Shown in pieces: positions 41,042 through 47,914 of a stretch of 47,914 bases of DNA; within the stretch, counting starts at the first letter, position 1, and the number at the start of each line of letters is the position of its first letter. The DNA lies in contig JAKBCS010000025.1 of the NCBI GenBank assembly GCA_021807595.1, positions 1 through 47,914 of the forward strand, read 5' to 3'. This DNA is from Planctomycetota bacterium (GTDB taxonomy: Bacteria > Planctomycetota > Planctomycetia > Gemmatales > Gemmataceae). Below the pieces are notes generated by a model. The model did no database searches, was not told the DNA's origin, and saw nothing but the letters and a program-made list of their open reading frames with translations. A program made the position numbers and the translations under genes.

Positions 41042-41881
41042 ATGACTCTCGAACCCTTGACCATCGGCGTGTGCAGCTGGTCGCTGCAAGTGAAGAACGT
41101 GTGCGAGTTGAAAGGTTTTCTCGATCGGCTGGGCGTTTCCGTCGTGCAGATCGCTTGCGGGGATCCGCATCATGCCGCATGGGACGAAGGCGATCGTCTC
41201 CCCGAAGCGGCGCGGGCGGCGGGCTTTCAGATGAGCGGAGCGATGCTCGGTTTTCCGGGCGAAGACTATACCACTCCACAAACGATTCAGCGCACCGGAG
41301 GTTTCGGGAATCCCGCCACGCGTGGCGAACGTCTGGAGCGCCTCCGTTGGGCGCTCGACCGAACCCTCGCGCTGGGGCTTAACGATTTGATGCTGCACGC
41401 CGGTTTCCTGCCCGAACCGAACGATCCCGACCGCAAGCCGTTTCTCGACACGCTCGGCCAAATGAGCGCCCTCGCCGCCGCCAAGGGGATCACCGTCGCT
41501 TTCGAGACCGGCCAAGAATCCGCCGACCTGCTCCGCCGCACTCTCGACGACTTGAAATGTCCGAATCTGAAAGTCAATTTCGATCCCGCCAACATGCTCC
41601 TCTACGACAGAGGCGATCCACTTCGAGCGGTCGAGATTTTGGGTCCAGACATCCGCAGCGTCCACGTCAAGGATGCCGCTCGACCGACATCGCCCGGAGC
41701 TTGGGGCGAAGAGGTGCCGCTCGGCGCGGGCCAGGTTAACATCCCCGCTTTCGTGGAGGCGCTGAAGAAAATCGGCTATCGCGGTCCCTTGTGCATCGAA
41801 CGCGAAGTCGGCACACAACAAGAACGACTGCACGACATCGCCCACGGCATTCGCGTTCTGCGCGAATGTTTGAATCCTTAG
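41042..41881 (+). CDS. Sugar phosphate isomerase/epimerase (xylose isomerase-like TIM barrel)
   Basis: A 279-aa protein; ATG 41042 with AAGG upstream. The AP-endonuclease-2/xylose-isomerase fold is shown by GVCSWSLQ at the first strand, LMLHAGFLPE, VAFETGQESAD (metal Glu), KVNFDPANMLLY (metal Asp with the typical 'N-D/F-D-P-A-N'), SVHVKDA (metal His/Asp) and CIEREVG (last metal Glu). The family isomerises or epimerises sugars and related hydroxy acids such as hydroxypyruvate or inosose; the substrate is not readable. Planctomycetes carry very many paralogues. It follows the kinase gene by 25 bp and precedes the aldolase by 136 bp, a context compatible with sugar-acid catabolism. Confidence 0.88.
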   Translation: MTLEPLTIGVCSWSLQVKNVCELKGFLDRLGVSVVQIACGDPHHAAWDEGDRLPEAARAAGFQMSGAMLGFPGEDYTTPQTIQRTGGFGNPATRGERLERLRWALDRTLALGLNDLMLHAGFLPEPNDPDRKPFLDTLGQMSALAAAKGITVAFETGQESADLLRRTLDDLKCPNLKVNFDPANMLLYDRGDPLRAVEILGPDIRSVHVKDAARPTSPGAWGEEVPLGAGQVNIPAFVEALKKIGYRGPLCIEREVGTQQERLHDIAHGIRVLRECLNP

Positions 41882-41898
41882 TGTCGGCGAACTATAAC

Positions 41899-41924
41899 GG
41901 GCGAGTATCGTGCTTTCGCCCTCC
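41899..41924 (+). terminator. Weak hairpin with short T-run after the isomerase gene
   Basis: GGGCGA (41899-41904) and TCGCCC (41916-41921) form a 6-bp stem with an 11-nt loop, followed by TCCGATTTTA. The short stem, long loop and T-run of only four make it a doubtful terminator. Confidence 0.3.
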
Positions 41925-42017
41925 GATTTTACAGACTATCGAGAGGCTTTTCCTGTCTAATTTGGGAGCTTATGAGAGAGCTTACGCCTCCCGCTCGTCT
42001 TTCCATGAGGTGCATCC

Positions 42018-42911
42018 ATGATTCAAGGCATCATTCCTCCCGTGGCCACGCCGATGAAGGACAACGAGGACTTGGACCTTGCGCGTCTGCGTTGGTTTCT
42101 CGACCGCCTCATCGAGGGCGGGGTCCACGGCATTTTCGTTCTCGGAACGAACAGCGAGTTTTACGCCCTCGACGAACGTGAGAAACAGGAAGTCATCGCC
42201 GCGACGGTTGCTCACGTCAACAAGCGTGTCCCCGTTTATGCGGGAACCGGCGCGGAGACGACGCGCGAAGTCGTGCGTCTCACGCAAATGGCCGAGCGCG
42301 AAGGCGTCGACGGCGTGTCGATCATTACCCCGTATTTCATCGCTCCGACGCAGCAAGAAATTTACGATCACTATCGCCGCATCGCCGAACACACGCGCCT
42401 GCCGGTCATTCTCTACAACAATCCCAGTACATGCGGCGGCGTCAAGATCGAGGTGGACACGACGGCGCGCTTGGCCGAGATTGCGAACATTCTTGCCATC
42501 AAGGATTCCAGCGGCGATTTGCAGAATACCAACGAGCTGATTCGCGTCGTGCCGCCTCGTTTCTCGGTTCTCATGGGCCGCGATACGCTCATCTTCCCCG
42601 CTCTGATGTTCGGAGCGCGCGGCGCGGTTCCAGCGACGGGCAACATCGCCCCGTCTCTTCTCGTCGAGATTTACAACGCCTTCCAGCGCGGCGACCTCGA
42701 AGCCTCGAAGGCCGCCCAGTTACGGCTCAATCCACTGCGCATGGCCCTGAGCCTGTGTACCGCCCCCGGCGCGGTCAAGGCGGCACTGCAGGTGATGGGG
42801 CTGTCGATTGGTCCCTGCCGTTCCCCCGTGGCCGGTCTCTCGCCGGACAAACTCCCCAAGATGCGCGCCGCTCTCGCCGCCGCCGGGCTGCTGCCAGGCT
42901 CGACCGCATGA
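42018..42911 (+). CDS. DHDPS/NAL-family aldolase, not a canonical DapA
   Basis: A 297-aa TIM-barrel class I aldolase/lyase; ATG 42018 is preceded by a GAGG (Shine-Dalgarno) at the usual distance. The catalytic Lys162 in LAIKDSSGD and Tyr133 in LYNNPS are present, and GTNSEFYALDEREK replaces the usual GTTGE(x)PTL segment. Two differences from DapA argue against a lysine-pathway role: the arginine that binds the aspartate-semialdehyde carboxylate (E. coli R138) is Thr137 (YNNPSTCG), and the GTTGE Thr-Thr is Thr-Asn. Other family members cleave N-acetylneuraminate, KDG or trans-o-hydroxybenzylidenepyruvate. With the neighbouring sugar isomerase, sugar-acid catabolism (KDG or related aldolase) is more plausible than lysine synthesis. 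Substrate not determined. Confidence 0.85.
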   Translation: MIQGIIPPVATPMKDNEDLDLARLRWFLDRLIEGGVHGIFVLGTNSEFYALDEREKQEVIAATVAHVNKRVPVYAGTGAETTREVVRLTQMAEREGVDGVSIITPYFIAPTQQEIYDHYRRIAEHTRLPVILYNNPSTCGGVKIEVDTTARLAEIANILAIKDSSGDLQNTNELIRVVPPRFSVLMGRDTLIFPALMFGARGAVPATGNIAPSLLVEIYNAFQRGDLEASKAAQLRLNPLRMALSLCTAPGAVKAALQVMGLSIGPCRSPVAGLSPDKLPKMRAALAAAGLLPGSTA

Positions 42912-42967
42912 GAGAAGACGATTGGAACACCGCTAACGACCCACCGACCGACTTCAGGAGTCCACAC

Positions 42968-45337
42968 ATGCACCGACCCGGAATCTCCGTCTTGCTCGCC
43001 TTGGCTTTTCTGATCCGTCCGAGCATGTACGGTTGGAGCGAGCCGGTCGTCGCAGCGCCGAAGAATTATAAGGCCGTCGTCGAACGCCTGGCTCCGTTTG
43101 TCGAGCGGCAGGTGCGCGAGAAGAACTTGCCGGCTCTGTCGATCGCTCTCGTGGACGATCGACGCATCGTCTGGGCGCGGGGATTCGGTTTTGCCGATCC
43201 CAAGGCGAAAGTGCCCGCCACAGCCGACACCATCTACCGCGTCGGTTCGGTGTCGAAGCTATTTACCGATCTCGCCGTCATGCAACTGGTGGAGCGAGGG
43301 GTTCTCGATCTCGATGCTCCTCTCACGAAGTATCTCCCGGACTTCAAGCCGGACAATCCGTTCGAGAAGCCGATCACCTTGAGGCAAATGATGGCCCATC
43401 GTTCGGGCTTGGTGCGCGAGCCGCCCGTCGGCAACTACTTCGATCCGACCGGGCCTTCCCTGGCGAAAATGGTCGAGAGCCTGAACAAAACGCGGCTGGT
43501 CTACAAACCCGAAACTCAGATGAAGTACAGCAACGCCGCCATCGCCACCGTCGGTTTTGTCCTGCAGGAGACGCAAAAGCAATCGTTCCCGCGCTATTTG
43601 TGGCGCACCCTACTCGATCCTCTGGACATGAAGCACAGCAGCTTTGAGCCGAATGCGGACATCGACAAGAACCTGGCGCAGGCGGTCATGTGGACGTATC
43701 CCGGCCGCGAGTTTCCCGCGCCGACCTTCGAGTTGGGCATGGCACCGGCCGGCAGCATGTATACCAACGTCCTCGATCTGGGGCGCTTTCTCAGCGTCCT
43801 GTTTGCCGACGGCAAGGGACCGCACGGGCAAGTCATTGAGGCGAAAACACTCGAACAGATGTGGACGCCGCAATTCGTGGGGAAAGACGAGAAAGCACCA
43901 AAAGAGAGTTTCGGACTCGGTTTTTATCTCTCGGAATTGGAAGGCCGCAAGAGCATCAGTCACGGCGGAGCAATCTACGGCTTTGCCACGCAGCTGCAAG
44001 CGCTGCCCAAGGAGAAGCTTGGCGTCGTCGTGGTGATTTCGCGCGACGTGGCCAACGGCGTAGCCAATCGCATCGCCAAGGTCGCACTGCAACAGATGCT
44101 CGCCGCCAAGGAAGGCAAACCGTTGCCGGAAATCGAGGAGACGAAACCGCTGTCCGTGGAACGGGCGCGCCGCTTGGCCGGTCGCTATCAAACCGGCGAC
44201 CGCTGGATCGATCTGCTGGAACGCGACGGTCATCTGTGGGCCTTGCCCGATCGCGGCGGCTACCGCCTCGAATTGAAAGCCCACGGCGAGAAACTCGTCG
44301 TCGACGACCAGATGGATCACGGTCTCACGATTGATGTTTCGGACAACAAACTCCGCATCGCCGACAAGACCTACGAGCGCGTAACGGCGACAAAGCCCAA
44401 GCCGTGTCCGGAGAAATGGCTCGGCCTGTTGGGCGAATACGGTTGGGACCACAACACGCTCGTCATCTTGGAGCGCGAGGGCAAACTGTATGCGCTCATC
44501 GAGTGGTTCTTTCTCTACCCTTTGAAGGAGTTGGGCGAGAATGAGTTCCAATTTCCCGAATACGGACTTTATCTCGGTGAAAAGTTGATTTTCACGCGCG
44601 GCGACAAAGGGCGCGCCCAGCGCGTCGAGGCGGCTAGCGTCGTCTTCGAGCGCCGCAAGATCGACGGAGAATACGGTGAGACGTTCAAAATTACACCGCT
44701 TCACCCCATCGACGAATTGCGCCGCACGGCCCTGAAGGCGACGCCGCCGCAAGAGAAGGGCGACTTCCGCAAACCGGAACTGGTCGAGTTGCTGAAAATC
44801 GATCCGTCCATCAAGCTCGACATACGCTACGCCACCACGAACAATTTCCTCTCGACGCCGCTTTACCCGTCGGCCAAGGCATTCCTGCAAAAGCCCGCCG
44901 CCGAAGCGTTGGCGCGCGTCCATAAAAAACTGGAGGAACAAGGCTATGGCCTGTTCGTGTTCGACGGCTATCGTCCCTGGTCGGTGACGAAAATGTTCTG
45001 GGACGCCACGCCGGAGAAACTGCGCGTGTTCGTGGCCGATCCCAGTCAAGGCTCGCGGCACAATCGCGGTTGCGCCGTCGATCTGACCTTATTCGACCGC
45101 AAGACCGGCAAGATCGTTCCGATGACGGGTGGATACGACGAAATGTCGGATCGCTCTTATGCGGATTATCTGGGCGGCACGTCCTTACAACGCTACCACC
45201 GCGATCTGCTCCGCCGCGCCATGCAAGAGGAAGGCTTCACCGTCTACGAGGCCGAGTGGTGGCACTTCGATTACAAGGACTGGCGCAAGTACCCGATATG
45301 GAACGAGTCCTTCGACAAGGTGAGCCGGCCACGTTAG
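42968..45337 (+). CDS. Fusion of serine beta-lactamase/DD-peptidase domain and VanX-type D-Ala-D-Ala dipeptidase
   Basis: A 789-aa exported protein; ATG 42968 with AGGAG 8 nt upstream gives a signal peptide of ~30 residues (ALAFLIRPSMYGWSEPVVAA). Residues ~33-370 are a class C beta-lactamase/AmpH-type serine hydrolase with S94-V-S-K97 (nucleophile and general base), Y187-S-N189 and S331-H-G-G334. Residues ~390-590 are a linker or beta-sandwich domain. Residues ~600-789 are peptidase family M15D (VanX/DdpX) with zinc ligands H698 and D705 in SRHNRGCAVD, E763 and H766 in EWWHFDY, and FDGYRPW. All expected active-site residues are in place, with VanX-like spacing. The first domain could remove the terminal D-Ala of peptidoglycan and the second could cleave D-Ala-D-Ala. 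The fusion is unusual to me. Confidence 0.9.
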   Translation: MHRPGISVLLALAFLIRPSMYGWSEPVVAAPKNYKAVVERLAPFVERQVREKNLPALSIALVDDRRIVWARGFGFADPKAKVPATADTIYRVGSVSKLFTDLAVMQLVERGVLDLDAPLTKYLPDFKPDNPFEKPITLRQMMAHRSGLVREPPVGNYFDPTGPSLAKMVESLNKTRLVYKPETQMKYSNAAIATVGFVLQETQKQSFPRYLWRTLLDPLDMKHSSFEPNADIDKNLAQAVMWTYPGREFPAPTFELGMAPAGSMYTNVLDLGRFLSVLFADGKGPHGQVIEAKTLEQMWTPQFVGKDEKAPKESFGLGFYLSELEGRKSISHGGAIYGFATQLQALPKEKLGVVVVISRDVANGVANRIAKVALQQMLAAKEGKPLPEIEETKPLSVERARRLAGRYQTGDRWIDLLERDGHLWALPDRGGYRLELKAHGEKLVVDDQMDHGLTIDVSDNKLRIADKTYERVTATKPKPCPEKWLGLLGEYGWDHNTLVILEREGKLYALIEWFFLYPLKELGENEFQFPEYGLYLGEKLIFTRGDKGRAQRVEAASVVFERRKIDGEYGETFKITPLHPIDELRRTALKATPPQEKGDFRKPELVELLKIDPSIKLDIRYATTNNFLSTPLYPSAKAFLQKPAAEALARVHKKLEEQGYGLFVFDGYRPWSVTKMFWDATPEKLRVFVADPSQGSRHNRGCAVDLTLFDRKTGKIVPMTGGYDEMSDRSYADYLGGTSLQRYHRDLLRRAMQEEGFTVYEAEWWHFDYKDWRKYPIWNESFDKVSRPR

Positions 45338-46419
45338 CCGCCGGGTAAAGCCAGCACCTCGCGGACCTGGTCTTCGGACACGTCGTCGAACAGCGCCACT
45401 TCGCCGAGACGTTTGGGCAGCACGAAGCGCAAGCGTCCGGCAAGGTTTTTCTTATCGCTCCGCATGGCCGCGATGAGATCGTTCGCCGCCCAAGTCTCCG
45501 GGGCGATCGGTAAGCCGAATGTTTGCAACAACCGCCTTTGTCTCTCGGTAATATCCGCGTCTATCAACCCGCGCCGTTCGGCGAGTCGGCTGGCGCAGAC
45601 CATGCCCGCCGCCACCGCTTCGCCGTGCAACCACGTCCCATAGCCGCCCACCGTCTCGAACGCATGAGCAAACGTATGACCATAATTCAGTACGACGCGC
45701 ACCCCCGTCTCTTCGCGCTCGTCGCGCTCCACCACGTCGGCCTTGAGCCGGCAGCTGCGGGCGACGATTTGCCGCACGCACTCGGCATCGCGCGCCAAAA
45801 TCGCCGCCGCGTGTTGTTCCAGGTAGGCGAAGAAATCGGCGTCGAGAATAACGCCGTATTTCACCACTTCCGCCAAGCCACTGCGATATTCACGATCCGG
45901 CAAGGTGTTCAAATGCGCCGTGTCGATCCACACGCCGACGGGTTGATGAAAGGCACCGATGAGATTCTTGCCGCGCGGATGATTGACGCCGACTTTGCCC
46001 CCGACGGAACTGTCCACCATCGCCAACAACGTGGTCGGAACCATGAGCAACGGCAGTCCGCGATTCCACGTCGCCGCCACGAAACCGGCCAAATCGCCGA
46101 TCACTCCGCCGCCCACCGCGACGACCAGCGCGCGCCGATCCGCTCGCACCTCGGCGAGTCGATCGTACAGATACGACGCCATCGACAGCGATTTCTGGGC
46201 CTCGCCGGAAGGCAACGACACGAGTAGCGGCTCAAACCCGGCCTGGCGAAGTGATGCCGCCACAAGATCGGCAGGTTCGAGGACATGCTCATCGGTGACG
46301 ACGAAGGCGAGATTGCCCTTAGTCCGCTGCCGAGCGAAAGAACCGATGGCGGTTGACTCGCCGCTGGCGATAGCGATGTCGTAGCTGCGTTCGCCGAGTT
46401 GTACGCGGATGGATTGCAT
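45334..46419 (-). CDS. aroB: 3-dehydroquinate synthase
   Basis: A 361-aa cytosolic enzyme; it converts DAHP to 3-dehydroquinate in the shikimate pathway using NAD and Zn(II). GGGVIGDLAGFVAA (NAD site), VPTTLLAMVDSSVGGKVGVN (substrate/cofactor loop), GKNLIGAFHQP, GLAEVVKYG, and the metal motif NYGHTFAHAFE and LHGEAVAAG are all present. The length matches E. coli AroB (362 aa). ATG 46419 is the first in frame and lies 43 bp from the foldback repeat. Its stop (TAA) overlaps the stop of the fusion gene (TTAG, 4 nt) in a convergent arrangement, so there is no room for a terminator between them. Confidence 0.96.
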   Translation of the reverse strand: MQSIRVQLGERSYDIAIASGESTAIGSFARQRTKGNLAFVVTDEHVLEPADLVAASLRQAGFEPLLVSLPSGEAQKSLSMASYLYDRLAEVRADRRALVVAVGGGVIGDLAGFVAATWNRGLPLLMVPTTLLAMVDSSVGGKVGVNHPRGKNLIGAFHQPVGVWIDTAHLNTLPDREYRSGLAEVVKYGVILDADFFAYLEQHAAAILARDAECVRQIVARSCRLKADVVERDEREETGVRVVLNYGHTFAHAFETVGGYGTWLHGEAVAAGMVCASRLAERRGLIDADITERQRRLLQTFGLPIAPETWAANDLIAAMRSDKKNLAGRLRFVLPKRLGEVALFDDVSEDQVREVLALPGG

Positions 46420-46461
46420 GAATGACCGCCTCAGAATTGCTTCAATTACTTCAGAATCCTC

Positions 46462-46571
46462 CTCGTTCCCACGCTCCGGCGTGGGAACGCACGTCTTCGC
46501 CGCTCTGCGGCGCGAGACACAGGACGCGGAGCGTCCGGCCGTGAGTTCTCACGCCGGAGCGTGGGAACGAG
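46462..46571. repeat. Foldback (MITE/REP-like) element, copy B
   Basis: 110 bp with 22-bp perfect terminal inverted repeats (CTCGTTCCCACGCTCCGGCGTG at 46462-46483; CACGCCGGAGCGTGGGAACGAG at 46550-46571). Internal hairpins: GTTCCCACGC/GCGTGGGAAC, GCCGC/GCGGC and GGACGC/GCGTCC. The first 29 bp are identical to copy A at 7311. It fills most of the gap between the aroB start and the stop codon at 46577 of the minus-strand gene, so it could also end that gene's transcript. Confidence 0.88.
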
Positions 46572-46576
46572 GAGGG

Positions 46577-47914
46577 TTACTTCTTCCTCGCCGGCTGCTC
46601 CTCGCGCCGCGCTTCCAGAAAGGCAATAATATCCGCGAAGTCTTGCAGCGTCATACCGTCGCTCAGTCCGTTGGGCATCATCGACACCGGCGAGAATAGA
46701 CGCTCCTCAATGTCCTTTTTCAGCACGCGATGCGGTTTGCCCTCGGCGTCGGCCAGGTTCACCGCGTCGCCGCTCTCGCCCTTGAATACGCCGGTCAGCG
46801 TCACGCCTTTCTTCGTCTCAATCACAATCGTCTCGTAGCCCTGGGCAATCGCTTTCGACGGTTCCAATACGGAAGTCATCAGATCCTCACGTTTGTAGCG
46901 CAAGCCGATTCCGGCGAGGTCGGGGCCGACTTGCCCACCCTGTCCGCCGACCGCGTGACACTTGATGCACGCCAAGCCCTTTACGTCCAGGAACAGTTTG
47001 CGGCCGCGCTCGGCATCGCCCTTGTTTTTGAGGGCGTGAACGCGGAACGTCTCCAAATCGAACTTCTGAGCGCCGCCTTTGAGAAAGGCATAGCGATCCG
47101 CCTCGCCGGAAACGGCGACGCTGAAATCCCATGGACCGCCGCTGTTACCGCACTGGATCAACAGGCGATTCTTGCCCTTGTCAAGATACACCGCGACCTT
47201 GTCCTGATTGTAATTCCAGCCGCGATCGCTCTGGTGATCGTGGACCTTCTTGCCGTTGAGCCAGATGGTAAGGGTATCGTCGCTGCCGCAAAGCAGCGTG
47301 GCATCGCGCGCTGTCGCCGCTTCGATCTCGGCATAGGCGTAGGCGACGACTTGTTGACTCGGTTGCAAACGAGCGGCGAGATTGACGCGGCCATACTGCT
47401 TGGCGTCGGCCTGCATCGTCTGCCATTTTACCTCTTTTTCCACTCCCTTATAGACGGAATCGAACTTTTGCTCCGTCTGCGGCGGATGCGTTTTACCGTC
47501 GCGCGGAAACGGGCCGATGACGCGCCACGAGAGAATCGGCGCGAACGAGGAAAAAACCTCTCGTAGTTCGGTCAGAGCGGCAGCGGGGATCTCGTTGCGC
47601 TTGGCCAACTGTTCGAGCGTCGGCGTCACTTCGTCGCGCAGCGCGGCGATGACGTCGCGGCTCGCCTTGCGCAGATCGGCGTTCTTCGACGCCAAGCCGG
47701 TGAGGTAGGCGGACAGAGCGCGTTTGTCCGGCATCTGAGCCAAGGCGGTGATGGCGTCGAACTGCACGGCGTTATCGGCGGTTGCCTGGATCAGCGCGGG
47801 GATCGCATCCTTCGCCTTGAGGATGCCCAGCGCTCCAATGGCAGCGGTGCGCACGCTGGGTTCCTTGTCCTTGAGCAGCGGCAAAATTAGTTCCGCTGCC
47901 TTGGCATCGCCCAG
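46577..47914 (-). CDS. HEAT-repeat protein with PVC-type cytochrome c heme-binding domain, 5'-truncated
   Basis: The frame is open to the window edge (47914), so at least 445 residues are seen and the N-terminus lies outside; the TTG at 47884 is probably not the start. The visible N-terminal part has HEAT-like repeats (VRTAAIGALGILKAKDAIPA). A beta-rich module with WRVIGPFPRDG follows, then DDTLTIWLNGKKVHDHQSD and GKNRLLIQCGN (a jelly-roll type lectin-like domain). Then comes a cytochrome c domain with CIKCH in LACIKCHAVGGQGGQVGPDL and the methionine SMMPNGL near the end. This is the 'Pirellula/Verrucomicrobium heme-binding' type common in planctomycetes, where such proteins are exported. The downstream Lys/Arg tail REEQPARKK ends the protein. 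Role: electron transfer or sugar/dehydrogenase partner, not proven. Confidence 0.88.
   Translation of the reverse strand: MGDAKAAELILPLLKDKEPSVRTAAIGALGILKAKDAIPALIQATADNAVQFDAITALAQMPDKRALSAYLTGLASKNADLRKASRDVIAALRDEVTPTLEQLAKRNEIPAAALTELREVFSSFAPILSWRVIGPFPRDGKTHPPQTEQKFDSVYKGVEKEVKWQTMQADAKQYGRVNLAARLQPSQQVVAYAYAEIEAATARDATLLCGSDDTLTIWLNGKKVHDHQSDRGWNYNQDKVAVYLDKGKNRLLIQCGNSGGPWDFSVAVSGEADRYAFLKGGAQKFDLETFRVHALKNKGDAERGRKLFLDVKGLACIKCHAVGGQGGQVGPDLAGIGLRYKREDLMTSVLEPSKAIAQGYETIVIETKKGVTLTGVFKGESGDAVNLADAEGKPHRVLKKDIEERLFSPVSMMPNGLSDGMTLQDFADIIAFLEARREEQPARKK

Noticed and set aside
42018-42911. Annotating this gene as dapA
   Set aside because: The substrate-binding Arg is Thr137 and the GTTGE motif is changed, so lysine synthesis is unlikely.
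42431-42967. N-terminal extension of the beta-lactamase/VanX fusion into the aldolase gene
   Set aside because: It is an off-frame reading of the aldolase; ATG 42968 has AGGAG and gives a signal peptide.
43610-45061. Long minus-strand ORF (483 codons) opposite the beta-lactamase/VanX fusion
   Set aside because: The plus-strand frame has complete catalytic motifs across the whole interval; the reverse frame is a compositional shadow.
1-47914. tRNA, rRNA, integrase or transposase genes
   Set aside because: No cloverleaf, rRNA core or DDE/tyrosine recombinase motifs were found on either strand by reading; foldback repeats are the only mobile-looking elements.

Overview
This is a GC-rich, densely coded chromosomal window. 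The gene content points to a planctomycete, most likely close to Gemmataceae/Isosphaeraceae. The signs are a Ser/Thr kinase with C-terminal WD40 repeats coupled to an ECF sigma factor, a HEAT/cytochrome-c protein of the Pirellula/Verrucomicrobium type, a bacterial tricorn protease, GYF-domain and DUF2752 membrane proteins, an Rpn-like nuclease, and many secreted proteins that cannot be named. The taxonomic assignment is inference. I saw no rRNA, tRNA, CRISPR array, transposase or phage gene.

Layout. 1-1573: the 3' end of a pilT-like gene, a candidate toxin-antitoxin pair on the minus strand (zeta-like P-loop kinase plus a 72-aa partner, ATGA overlap), and a small membrane protein. 1617-8240: tricorn protease (carrying an in-frame palindromic repeat), PAP2 phosphatase, cyclopropane-fatty-acid synthase-like methyltransferase, a foldback repeat, and a convergent SDR. 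8513-12427: a 1304-aa protein of unknown function. 12612-16868: lipoprotein, ResB and CcsA, three overlapping genes that form a System II cytochrome c maturation operon. 17044-19315: GT87/DUF2029 mannosyltransferase and a convergent cysteine-rich protein.

19585-25679 is the most striking part. It is a tightly overlapping four-gene operon: class I HMG-CoA reductase, UbiA-family prenyltransferase, a PEP-synthase-like dikinase without the PEP barrel (rifampin-phosphotransferase-like layout), and a BtaA-like (DUF3419) 3-amino-3-carboxypropyl transferase. Together these suggest an undescribed isoprenoid-containing lipid or prenyl-phosphate pathway (inference). GYF/DUF4234 and DUF2752 membrane proteins follow.

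27210-36623: an exported TPR protein, an exported helical protein with a good terminator, then a 91-aa protein, a 1139-aa multidomain protein, a membrane protein and a MoxR AAA+ ATPase. This run resembles the MoxR-centred ternary NTPase systems, but no vWA gene is visible. An Rpn-like nuclease and the ribosome-rescue factor ArfB follow. 36728-41016: an ECF sigma factor translationally coupled to a 1237-aa kinase/WD40 protein. 41042-47914: sugar isomerase/epimerase, a DHDPS/NAL-family aldolase, an unusual fusion of a serine beta-lactamase/DD-peptidase domain with a VanX-type D-Ala-D-Ala dipeptidase, aroB on the minus strand, a second foldback repeat, and the 3' part of a HEAT/cytochrome-c protein that runs off the window.
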